Source: JACMJL01 sp963791805 (lineage in GTDB: Bacteria > Bacillota > Clostridia > Clostridiales > Clostridiaceae). From it: 64,000 bases of DNA. The DNA is taken from positions 1,178,001-1,242,000 of the forward strand of contig CAWBTU010000006.1 of the NCBI GenBank assembly GCA_963791805.1, written 5' to 3'. The position numbers and the translations under genes were made by a program. Below, one piece after another: positions 17,659 through 25,073 of this stretch. Position 1 is the first letter of the stretch, and the number at the start of each line of letters is the position of its first letter. The notes under the pieces were generated by a model. That model saw nothing but the letters and a program-made list of their open reading frames with translations. It ran no database searches and was not told the DNA's origin.

Positions 17659-19026
17659 TTGAGAGTTACTAATAAAATGCTTTCAAATAGTTTTTTAACA
17701 GATATGACTAATAATATGAACAACCTGCAGAGAATCCAAAAACAGATGGCTACACAAAAAGAAATTAACAAAGCCTCTGATGATCCTGTGAAGGCAACTA
17801 GAATAATGGAGTTGTATACGAATATTGATGCAAATATCCAGTTCAACTCTAACATAAAGGATGCAAGTAGTTTTCTTGATACTACGGATGCTGCGCTTGG
17901 TCAGTGTGGAAATGTTCTTGGAAGAGTAAGGGACTTATTAGTATCAGCAGGAAATGGTACTTATAGTCCGGATGAAAGGAATGCAATCAAGGATGAGTTA
18001 AATGTAAAAATTGGTGAGCTAACTCAAATAATGAATACAAGCTTTGATGGCAAGTATATTTTCGGTGGAAGTAGAGTAGATGTTAAACCGGTAACCACAA
18101 TTACAAATAAAGATGCTACCAATGGAGCAGTAACAAATATTAAGGCTAGTGGACTTCCAGGAACGACAACGGCTACAGTTAGCACAACTGCATCTCCAGC
18201 TGGACCTACTGTTGATACTATATATAAAATAGTATTATTAGGAGCCAATGGTTCTAATGTTGACATTTCATCTAGTACTGATGGAGGTACAACATTTACC
18301 TCAGTAGCAACTAATGTAACTGGAACTGGGTCTGGAAGTGGCTATGATTATACTTTTGGGAATAACTTAAAGATTAACATCCAAAATAATCCCACAAATG
18401 GTAATGGTGATAATTTTACCTTTGCTGCTACTGCGGCAAACCCCTTAAACAATACCAAACTAGTTTATAATAGTGATAATATTAGTGCTCCAGAATTAGT
18501 TTCTACTTCTGATATGGCGAATAATACAGGAAATGGTGCATTAAACCAGATAGATGCAAAATTATCAGTTGAAGTTTCTCAAGGTGTCAACATTCAGTAT
18601 AGCGTGTCAGCAACGGATGTATTTCAGTTTAAAAATGCTACAGGAGTCAACAGAGATTTGAGACAGATTCTTAGTGGAATTGTTAATCATTTAGATGGAA
18701 AAAATGCTGATGGAACAGCAGTAACAGTAGCAGATCCAAACCCTACATTAGAGTTAAACAAAACAGATTTAACAGCAATAACTGATACAATAAATAATCT
18801 TTTATCTTTAAGGGCTCAAGTTGGTGCAAAACAAAATAGAATGGAATCTGCTGGTGCTAGAAACGAAACGGAAAATGGCAACCTGACAGAAATTCTTTCA
18901 AAGACTGAAGATATAGATATAACACAAAAGAGCATTGATTATGCATCAGCTCAAACAGTTTATACCGCTGCATTACAAACTAGTGCTAAGATAATTCAAC
19001 CTTCTCTATTAGATTTTTTAAGGTAA
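17659..19026 (+). CDS. flgL: Hook-filament junction protein FlgL (HAP3)
   Basis: 455 residues. N-terminal RVTNKMLSNSFLTDMTNNMNNLQRIQKQ and ASDDPVKATRIMEL match the flagellin-like D0/D1 region of FlgL; the C-terminus has the matching coiled-coil (RNETENGNLTEILSKTEDIDI). The middle is Gly/Thr/Asn-rich and probably surface exposed. The start is TTG 17659, 6 bases after GAGGTG; the in-frame GTG 17650 lies inside that ribosome binding site. 15 bases separate it from flgK. Confidence 0.95.
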   Translation: MRVTNKMLSNSFLTDMTNNMNNLQRIQKQMATQKEINKASDDPVKATRIMELYTNIDANIQFNSNIKDASSFLDTTDAALGQCGNVLGRVRDLLVSAGNGTYSPDERNAIKDELNVKIGELTQIMNTSFDGKYIFGGSRVDVKPVTTITNKDATNGAVTNIKASGLPGTTTATVSTTASPAGPTVDTIYKIVLLGANGSNVDISSSTDGGTTFTSVATNVTGTGSGSGYDYTFGNNLKINIQNNPTNGNGDNFTFAATAANPLNNTKLVYNSDNISAPELVSTSDMANNTGNGALNQIDAKLSVEVSQGVNIQYSVSATDVFQFKNATGVNRDLRQILSGIVNHLDGKNADGTAVTVADPNPTLELNKTDLTAITDTINNLLSLRAQVGAKQNRMESAGARNETENGNLTEILSKTEDIDITQKSIDYASAQTVYTAALQTSAKIIQPSLLDFLR

Positions 19027-19043
19027 GAAATGGGAGGAAAGTT

Positions 19044-19475
19044 ATGATATTAAATACAAAGTATCATGGATCAAAAGAGTACAAGAAAGAAGATATACTG
19101 TTATTTAAAAAGGGTTTGCCAGGCTTTGAAGAGTATAGACAATTTATTCTTTTTACCTATGAGGGTAACGACAACTTTAGTATTTTACATTCTGTTGAGG
19201 AGGAAACATTAGGATTTGTACTAATTTCACCTTTCGTTGTTGATGAAAGCTATGAATTCGAGTTGACAGAAGAACAAGAAAAGGAGCTTGACATTGAAAA
19301 TGCTGATGAGGTTATTGTTTATAATACTGTAACGGTGAATTCAGATATTATGAAAACTACAACTAATTTAAAAGCACCAATTGTTATCAATATTAGAAGT
19401 AAATTAGGGGAACAATTAATATTAGATAAAGAGAAGTATAAATTAAGACATCCTTTATTAAAAATAGACTCTTAA
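19044..19475 (+). CDS. fliW: Flagellar assembly factor FliW (CsrA antagonist)
   Basis: 143 residues. In Bacillus, FliW binds either flagellin or CsrA: when flagellin is secreted, free FliW sequesters CsrA and flagellin translation resumes. The family signature FKKGLPGFEEYRQFILF is at residues 22-38, with the C-terminal APIVINIRSKLGEQLILD. GGGAGGAAAG precedes the ATG. It is directly followed by csrA after 15 bases, the standard pairing. Only one fliW is visible although the window has two csrA genes. Confidence 0.96.
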   Translation: MILNTKYHGSKEYKKEDILLFKKGLPGFEEYRQFILFTYEGNDNFSILHSVEEETLGFVLISPFVVDESYEFELTEEQEKELDIENADEVIVYNTVTVNSDIMKTTTNLKAPIVINIRSKLGEQLILDKEKYKLRHPLLKIDS

Positions 19476-19490
19476 CTAGGAGTGATAAAT

Positions 19491-19709
19491 GTGCTTGTGA
19501 TAACTAGAAAAAAAGGAGAATCCATTTTATTAGGTGAAAATATAGAAATAACTATAGTAAATTTAGATGACGGAAATGTTAAACTTTCAATTAATGCTCC
19601 AAGGGAAATAACTATTTTAAGAAAAGAATTACTTAGGGAAATTACAGATGAAAATAAAAATGCAGCGCAGTTTAACCCAGGAAAGTTAGAAAATCTAAAG
19701 TTAAAATAA
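19491..19709 (+). CDS. csrA: Carbon storage regulator CsrA, first copy (long C-terminus)
   Basis: 72 residues; dimeric RNA-binding protein that recognises GGA in hairpin loops and represses flagellin translation. It has the core LVITRKKGESILLGENIEI and the RNA-contacting LRKELLREI segment, then an extension to residue 72. GTG 19491 is chosen because AGGAGTGAT lies just upstream; the in-frame GTG 19482 overlaps it. It is paired with fliW. The extended C-terminus is what Bacillus-type FliW uses as part of its binding surface (family knowledge), unlike the short copy at 36721. Confidence 0.95.
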   Translation: MLVITRKKGESILLGENIEITIVNLDDGNVKLSINAPREITILRKELLREITDENKNAAQFNPGKLENLKLK

Positions 19710-19728
19710 AATATCGGGAGTGTGAAAT

Positions 19729-20112
19729 ATGGAAATTTCAAAAACAGTCCAAGGAGGACAAGTTACTTTTGATAATAGCAAAGTAAGTGACAATTCAGCT
19801 AACAGCGTAACTAACAGTTCAGTTACAGTTGACACTAATACTAGTCAAAGTTCTAATACAGAATCAGGTGTAAAAGAAAAACCAGTAGATGATAAGGAAT
19901 TAAGAAAGGCCGTAGATAAGCTGAACAATTTTTTTCAAGATGATAACGTTAAAATCGAATACGCTGTGCATCCACAATTTAAGGATGTAATGATAAAAAT
20001 TATTGACAAAGATACCGGAAATGTAATAACGGAAGTTCCACCAAAAAAAATTCTAGATATGGTTGCAAAAATGTGCGAATTAGCTGGAATGATTTTTGAT
20101 AAAAAAGCTTAA
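19729..20112 (+). CDS. flaG: Flagellar protein FlaG
   Basis: 127 residues. The N-terminal half is a Ser/Thr/Asn-rich, disordered stretch; the C-terminal half is the FlaG domain (about 58-125) with LRKAVDKLNNFFQ and IKIIDKDTGNVITEVPPKKILDM. The role in filament length or assembly is only partly understood in the family. It lies between csrA and the fliS/fliD genes, its usual place. Confidence 0.9.
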   Translation: MEISKTVQGGQVTFDNSKVSDNSANSVTNSSVTVDTNTSQSSNTESGVKEKPVDDKELRKAVDKLNNFFQDDNVKIEYAVHPQFKDVMIKIIDKDTGNVITEVPPKKILDMVAKMCELAGMIFDKKA

Positions 20113-20143
20113 TACTTAGCAGTATTTTTGTGGAGATGATAAA

Positions 20144-20419
20144 TTGGAATTTAAACTAAATAAAATTGATCCAGATGTTAGAAGGCAAGTGAATGAAGCA
20201 ACAAAAGAAGGCAGAATTCACGGAGCAGATCATAATATAAGTGTTAAGAAAGATAAAAAACAGGAGCACAGAAAATATACCTCTAAGGATAAAATGGAGA
20301 GCAGTAAAAGAATATTTGTAAATGCTATTAAAAAGCAAAATTTCGAGATAGAAGTTTTTTCAGAAGAGAATGGAACTGAAAAAGAGATAAAGGGACGGTT
20401 TCTTGATATTAGAAAGTAG
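20144..20419 (+). CDS. Unknown small basic protein in the late flagellar operon
   Basis: 91 residues from a TTG start with TGGAGATG upstream. I do not recognise a domain. It is Lys-rich and highly charged, with no membrane segment. The middle (about 35-55) is very basic and probably disordered; the C-terminal part (KRIFVNAIKKQNFEIEVFSEENGTEKEIKGRF) could form a short beta structure. It is embedded between flaG and fliS with tight spacing (11 bases to fliS), so it is expressed with late flagellar genes. A chaperone or secretion role is possible but not shown. A weak hairpin (AATACT/AGTATT) lies in the gap before it. Confidence 0.75.
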   Translation: MEFKLNKIDPDVRRQVNEATKEGRIHGADHNISVKKDKKQEHRKYTSKDKMESSKRIFVNAIKKQNFEIEVFSEENGTEKEIKGRFLDIRK

Positions 20420-20430
20420 GGGTGGAATTA

Positions 20431-20829
20431 ATGCAAACAAGTAATGCTTACAATGGATATAATGCATATAAAAATAATAGTGTTAACTTTGCGTCAAAAG
20501 AACAACTTCTTTTAATGTTAGTTGAAGGAGCAGTTAGGTTCGCTAAAATTGGCAGACAAGCTATTGTTGATGGTGACATTGGAAAAGCTCATGAGAATAT
20601 TGTTAAAACAGAAAATATCTATTATGAATTAATGGCCACAATTGATAGAGAGGCTTCAGGAGAATGGGGAGCAGCTATTTTTAGTGTATATGAGTTTATT
20701 GTGTACAAACTTACAGATGCTAATATAAAAAAAGATGTGACCATAATGGATGAAGTTATTCCATTTATTGAAGAAATAAAAAGTATTTGGGATGAAGCTT
20801 ATAAAATGTCTAAAGCGCAAAGTAAATAG
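20431..20829 (+). CDS. fliS: Flagellin export chaperone FliS
   Basis: 132-residue helical chaperone that binds the flagellin C-terminus and keeps it unfolded for export. The hallmark N-terminus is NAYNGYNAYKNNSVNFASKEQLLLMLVEGA, followed by RQAIVDGDIGKAHENIVKTENIYYELMATID. The start ATG 20431 has GGGGTGG upstream; the in-frame GTG 20422 is part of that site. Typical FliS size. Upstream of fliD. Confidence 0.96.
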   Translation: MQTSNAYNGYNAYKNNSVNFASKEQLLLMLVEGAVRFAKIGRQAIVDGDIGKAHENIVKTENIYYELMATIDREASGEWGAAIFSVYEFIVYKLTDANIKKDVTIMDEVIPFIEEIKSIWDEAYKMSKAQSK

Positions 20830-20867
20830 TTTAAAAATAGATTTTTAAATGATTGGAGGAATTAGAA

Positions 20868-22868
20868 ATGTCAAGTTCAAGTAATGGAATTACTACTAGT
20901 GGCGCAAACTCTATGAGAATAACAGGAATGGCCAGCGGAATAGATGTAGAGGCTACAGTTAAAAAGTTAATGACTGCACAACAATTAAAACTAGATAAAG
21001 CTAATCAAGCAAAGCAGGCGCTTCTGTGGAAACAATTAGCATATGCTGATATAATTACTGATATTAAAGGATTACAGAGCTCATTTTTTGATGTAGCTTC
21101 TTCTGATACGAATTTACTTTCTGGAAGTAATTATGCAGCCTTTGCTGTAACTGGAAATAATGCTGCTGTGGGAACAGTAACAGCAGGGGTTGGTTCACAA
21201 ATTGGCAGTTATACTTTAAAAGTTATTAAAACAGCAGCAGGTGCAAGTTATTCAAATAATGTAACCAGTAATGATGGAAGCAGTATCGCTTTAACTTCTA
21301 AGCTAAGTCAAATAGGAACTGAATCAATGAGTGATGTACTTTCATTAAATCTTAATCTAAACGGAGGACAAACAGTTAATGTGTCCTTGGACAATACTTC
21401 AGGAACTAAAACGGTTAAAGATTTACTTAACGCTATTAACACACAAGGTAAAGGTTTAGTAACTGCTTCTTATAGTGAACTTACTCAAAGCTTTAGTCTA
21501 AAATCTACAGCTACAGGTGATGCTGTTACTATGGGGGTGGATTCATCTTCTTCCGTTGCATTACAAAAGTTAATAGCTCCTGGTTCCTCAGCAAATACCG
21601 TGAATACACGTGGATTTTATAAAAGTGATGGTACCGGTTTAGTATCTACTTCAATGCTTACAGAGGTTGGAACTGTAGGAGACGCCTTTAAAGTTAATAT
21701 GAATTTGAACCTTAATATTGGAGAGGCATCTCCCGTAACTATAAATCTTGATAATACGGATGGAAGCAAAAGTTTTCAGGATATTGTGAATGCTATAAAT
21801 GCACAAGGTAGCGGTAAGGTAACTGCTAGTTTTGATGATGTAAATCACAATCTAGTATTAACAAATGTAGCTAATCCCACAAAAAGTATAACAGTAGATA
21901 GCTCTACAACCACTGTTCTAAAAAATGTGTTAGGACCTCTTCAGTCATCAAGTAAGCAAGGAAATAATGCAGATGTTTTTATAACAGAACCTGGTCAAGC
22001 GGCAGTGGAAGTTAAAAATCAAGCTTCAAATAATTTTACAATAGATGGAGTGAGTTATAGTATTTCAGGAACTACTGAAAACACTGGGGATATTAAATTA
22101 AATGTGACTCAAGACTCTCAAAAGGTTTTTGATAAATTTAAGAGTTTCATTGACAAATATAATACTATAGTAACTAAAATTCAAAAGAAGTTATTGGATA
22201 AACCTGATCCTGCCTATAAGCCTTTAACAGATGCTCAAAAAGACTCCATGTCAGATGATCAAATAAAAACTTGGGAAACAAAGGCACAAGTAGGAATTCT
22301 TCGAAATGATGAAAATCTTCAAAAGCTGTTAACAGATTTGAAAAGCGCCTTCACGAGTCCTGTGGATGGAGTAAATCTAGCTATATCAAAATACGGAAGT
22401 AATTCCATCGGGTTGGATACCTCTAATGATGTATACAATCCATGTAATATAACAATTGTAGATCCTTTAAAACTAAAAGCTGCTATTTCGCAAAATCCCG
22501 AGCAAATAATTAAAATGTTTTCCAATGTTTCAAAGTCAACTGATAAAACAACACAGTATAATGAAAATGGTATTTTTAGTAGGATTAAAGATCTACTAAA
22601 AAGTAATGTTGGCGAGACGGGAACAATCTCAGTTTCAGCAACTTTAACTAAATATGCAAATAAGCAATTAAATTTTAGCGCATATGGTTCGGGTGGTTTA
22701 CAAACAATACCAGATCAAATGTATGCGAAAGATGTTTTAATCAAAAAATTAAAAACTGATTTTACTACAATGGAAACAGCGTATTATAATAAATTTTCTA
22801 GGCTTGAAACTGCCATGACTCAATTAAATAATCAACAATCTTCACTTACCTCAATGCTAGGTAAATAA
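20868..22868 (+). CDS. fliD: Filament cap protein FliD (HAP2)
   Basis: 666 residues; pentameric cap under which flagellin subunits fold at the filament tip. The N-terminal GMASGIDVEATVKKLMTAQQLKLDK (about residues 22-46) and the C-terminal FLiD_C region ending in TAMTQLNNQQSSLTSMLGK are diagnostic. It contains two related internal segments (SLDNTSGTKTVKDLLNAINTQG near 175 and NLDNTDGSKSFQDIVNAINAQG near 290), indicating a duplicated domain that makes it longer than the roughly 500-residue Bacillus protein. ATG 20868 follows GGAGGAATTAGAA. Confidence 0.96.
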   Translation: MSSSSNGITTSGANSMRITGMASGIDVEATVKKLMTAQQLKLDKANQAKQALLWKQLAYADIITDIKGLQSSFFDVASSDTNLLSGSNYAAFAVTGNNAAVGTVTAGVGSQIGSYTLKVIKTAAGASYSNNVTSNDGSSIALTSKLSQIGTESMSDVLSLNLNLNGGQTVNVSLDNTSGTKTVKDLLNAINTQGKGLVTASYSELTQSFSLKSTATGDAVTMGVDSSSSVALQKLIAPGSSANTVNTRGFYKSDGTGLVSTSMLTEVGTVGDAFKVNMNLNLNIGEASPVTINLDNTDGSKSFQDIVNAINAQGSGKVTASFDDVNHNLVLTNVANPTKSITVDSSTTTVLKNVLGPLQSSSKQGNNADVFITEPGQAAVEVKNQASNNFTIDGVSYSISGTTENTGDIKLNVTQDSQKVFDKFKSFIDKYNTIVTKIQKKLLDKPDPAYKPLTDAQKDSMSDDQIKTWETKAQVGILRNDENLQKLLTDLKSAFTSPVDGVNLAISKYGSNSIGLDTSNDVYNPCNITIVDPLKLKAAISQNPEQIIKMFSNVSKSTDKTTQYNENGIFSRIKDLLKSNVGETGTISVSATLTKYANKQLNFSAYGSGGLQTIPDQMYAKDVLIKKLKTDFTTMETAYYNKFSRLETAMTQLNNQQSSLTSMLGK

Positions 22869-22873
22869 TTTAT

Positions 22874-23218
22874 ATGAATATAGAATTGAAAAATTGTCTC
22901 CAAGCTTTTAAGGATTGCAGTTTGAGTATTATGGAAATAGTAGAGAGTGAAGATTATGATGAATTAGAAATAAAAATAGCTGAAAGACAACAGCTGTTAG
23001 ACGAAATAAGCAAAATAAGCTATACAAAGGAAGAAATAAGGCAGATTGTTGAAAGATTGGAAATTATAGCTGTTTCCGAAAGAATTAATAGTTTGATTAA
23101 TGATAAAAAAGCTATATTTAGGAATAAGATTGATGAAGCTGCTTTTAAGAGAAATGCTAATGAAAATTATAATAAAAGTTTTTATAATAATTTCCATGCT
23201 TTCGACAAAAAAATATAA
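22874..23218 (+). CDS. fliT: FliT-like small flagellar protein
   Basis: 114 residues, helical and highly charged, starting 5 bases after the fliD stop without a clear Shine-Dalgarno, so it probably depends on coupling from fliD. Position and size match FliT, the FliD export chaperone; heptad-rich helices and the sequence AERQQLLDEISKI fit, but FliT-type proteins are poorly conserved. The C-terminus is Asn/Lys/Phe-rich. It is the last gene before the flagellin promoter; no convincing terminator follows it. Confidence 0.6.
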   Translation: MNIELKNCLQAFKDCSLSIMEIVESEDYDELEIKIAERQQLLDEISKISYTKEEIRQIVERLEIIAVSERINSLINDKKAIFRNKIDEAAFKRNANENYNKSFYNNFHAFDKKI

Positions 23219-23236
23219 AATATATTAAAAAAGGTA

Positions 23237-23263
23237 TAAAGTATTATAAATCGACATCGATAA
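23237..23263 (+). promoter_or_regulatory. Sigma-D promoter of flagellin 1
   Basis: TAAA (23237-23240), 17 bases, CGATAA (23258-23263), a perfect match to the spacing of the sigma-28 consensus. The predicted start point near 23270 leaves a leader of about 140 bases. The upstream AAAAGGTATAAAG is shared with a site ahead of csrA2 (36559). Confidence 0.9.
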
Positions 23264-23269
23264 ATAAAG

Positions 23270-23411
23270 TGTAAACAAGAATAAAACAGTTTACAACTTT
23301 AACTGGCCAGTTAAATAATTAAAATATTTTACTCAGTATAAAAGCTTGAAAGAGCTATTATAAATAAAAGGGCAAGGATGCCTAATAACAAAATTCAAGG
23401 AGGAATTAATT
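23270..23411 (+). promoter_or_regulatory. Structured flagellin-1 leader with two candidate CsrA hairpins
   Basis: Hairpins in order: TGTAAAC/GTTTACA (23270-23276 with 23289-23295); an 18-bp perfect palindrome centred on GGCC (23298-23315); an AGCT/AGCT stem near 23343-23356; GGCA-AGGA-TGCC (23371-23382), whose CAAGGATG core fits the CsrA consensus CARGGAUG with GGA in the loop; and AATTC-AAGGAG-GAATT (23392-23407), which puts the Shine-Dalgarno itself in a loop. In Bacillus the flagellin leader has two CsrA sites, one covering the Shine-Dalgarno; the same architecture is inferred here. Confidence 0.75.
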
Positions 23412-24671
23412 ATGGTAATTAATCACAACATGGGAGCATTAAATGCAAACAGAAATGCAAACATTAACTCATTAACAGCAAGCAAATCAATGGAAAAACT
23501 ATCTACAGGTCTTAAAATCAACAGAGCTGGAGACGATGCAGCAGGTCTTGCAATATCAGAAAAAATGAGAGGTCAAATCCGTGGACTTGACCAAGCAGCA
23601 GCTAACTCACAAGATGGTATATCAATGATACAAACTGCAGAAGGTGCTTTAAATGAAACTCATTCACTTCTTCAAAGAATGAGAGAATTAGCAGTTCAAG
23701 GTGCAACAGATACTAATACTGGAACTGATAGAGGTAACATTCAAGATGAAGTTGATCAATTAGGAAAAGAAATTGATAGAATTTCAAGTCAAACTCAATT
23801 CAATACTAAAAACCTTTTAGATGGATCTATGGGGTCAGTTGTAGCAGCAAATGTAGCTAATATATCCGTAAATAGTAAACTTTTAGGAGCTGGTGGAGTA
23901 AATCTTCTTAGTGCGACAACTCTTACTGGACTTTGTAATACAGCATCCGCTAGTTTAAGTATTGTATCAGGTGATACAGTAACTATGACTTATGTTATGA
24001 ATGGAACAACTATTGCCTCATCAGTAACAGTTGCTGCTGGTATGACAATGACTGATTTAACTACTGCAGACTTTGCAGCTGTAATAAGTACTGGTGTAGT
24101 TGCAGGAACAGGAGCAACTGGAAACTTTGAAATTAATGCAACTGCAGCTGGATTTGCTGGCGGTGTATATGGATTAACATTTACTGTAAGAGATTCATCA
24201 GGTAGTATTAAAACAGCAGCTACTAGCGCATTATCATCTTTAACTGAAACAACAAGAGCGGATGATAAGAGAAATGATGGAAGTGCAACTTTCCAGATAG
24301 GTGCCAATATTGGCCAAAATGTAAATCTTTCTATTAATAATATGGGTACTAAGGCTCTTGGAGTATATAACATAAAAGTTGGAACTCAGGGTCAATCTAA
24401 TGAAGCGATATCAGTTATTGATCAAGCTACTGCTAAAGTATCTGTTGAGAGATCAAAGCTTGGTGCTTATTCTAATAGGTTAGAGCATACAATTGCTAAC
24501 TTAGGAACATCTTCTGAAAACTTAACTTCTGCTGAATCAAGAATTAGAGATGTTGATATGGCAAAAGAAATGTCAACTTTCTCAAAAAATAATATTCTTT
24601 CTCAAGCAGCTCAGGCCATGCTTGCTCAAGCTAATCAACAACCACAACAAGTTCTTCAGTTATTAAGATAA
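23412..24671 (+). CDS. hag: Flagellin 1 (major filament protein)
   Basis: 419 residues; the secreted filament subunit. The conserved D0/D1 N-terminus is MVINHNMGALNANRNAN and GLKINRAGDDAAGLAISEKMRGQIRG; the C-terminal D1/D0 is SRIRDVDMAKEMSTFSKNNIL...QQPQQVLQLLR. The Thr/Ser/Ala-rich centre (about 140-290) is surface exposed and a likely site for the nonulosonate glycans made by the neighbouring island. It has its own sigma-D promoter, a long leader with AAGGAGG, and a terminator at 24695. Ends nearly identical to flagellin 2. Confidence 0.97.
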   Translation: MVINHNMGALNANRNANINSLTASKSMEKLSTGLKINRAGDDAAGLAISEKMRGQIRGLDQAAANSQDGISMIQTAEGALNETHSLLQRMRELAVQGATDTNTGTDRGNIQDEVDQLGKEIDRISSQTQFNTKNLLDGSMGSVVAANVANISVNSKLLGAGGVNLLSATTLTGLCNTASASLSIVSGDTVTMTYVMNGTTIASSVTVAAGMTMTDLTTADFAAVISTGVVAGTGATGNFEINATAAGFAGGVYGLTFTVRDSSGSIKTAATSALSSLTETTRADDKRNDGSATFQIGANIGQNVNLSINNMGTKALGVYNIKVGTQGQSNEAISVIDQATAKVSVERSKLGAYSNRLEHTIANLGTSSENLTSAESRIRDVDMAKEMSTFSKNNILSQAAQAMLAQANQQPQQVLQLLR

Positions 24672-24694
24672 TATTAATTTGTGTTATAACCTTT

Positions 24695-24725
24695 AAGAGG
24701 ATAGTATATTTACTATCCTCTTTAT
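24695..24725 (+). terminator. Intrinsic terminator of flagellin 1
   Basis: AGAGGATAGTA (24696-24706) pairs with TACTATCCTCT (24711-24721), loop TATT, followed by TTTATT. Confidence 0.9.
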
Positions 24726-24784
24726 TCATAATATAGTAATGTTATAAATATTATTTTGTACATAACTGAAGGGAAGAGAATAAT

Positions 24785-25054
24785 ATGCATAATGGTATAG
24801 AAAAAATTTGCGATAAGATAGATAAAATAAGAAATAGCATTTATGATTATGATTTAAAGAATGTATTTACTGGACTAGATGATTTGATTTTACATATATT
24901 GGATTATCTTAACTCAGAAAAATTAAATGAAGAAAAAAATATTGTTTTCAATGCAATTTTGGAAAATATTAATAGTTCCATCTATAACAAAGATTATATG
25001 TTGCTATCAGATATTTTAAAGTTTCAATTAAGAGATTATCTAGAAAAACTATAA
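24785..25054 (+). CDS. Unknown 89-residue protein upstream of the Maf glycosyltransferase
   Basis: No recognised domain. Acidic/amphipathic helices throughout (IEKICDKIDKIRNSIYDYDLKNVFTGLDDLILHILDYL), no cysteines in pairs and no membrane segment. AAGGGAAGAG precedes the ATG. The maf gene follows after a 19-base gap with its ribosome binding site in between, so the two are probably cotranscribed. A partner or regulator of flagellin glycosylation is the simplest contextual guess; nothing in the sequence proves it. Confidence 0.7.
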   Translation: MHNGIEKICDKIDKIRNSIYDYDLKNVFTGLDDLILHILDYLNSEKLNEEKNIVFNAILENINSSIYNKDYMLLSDILKFQLRDYLEKL

Positions 25055-25073
25055 ATTAGAGGTGGATGGAAGT

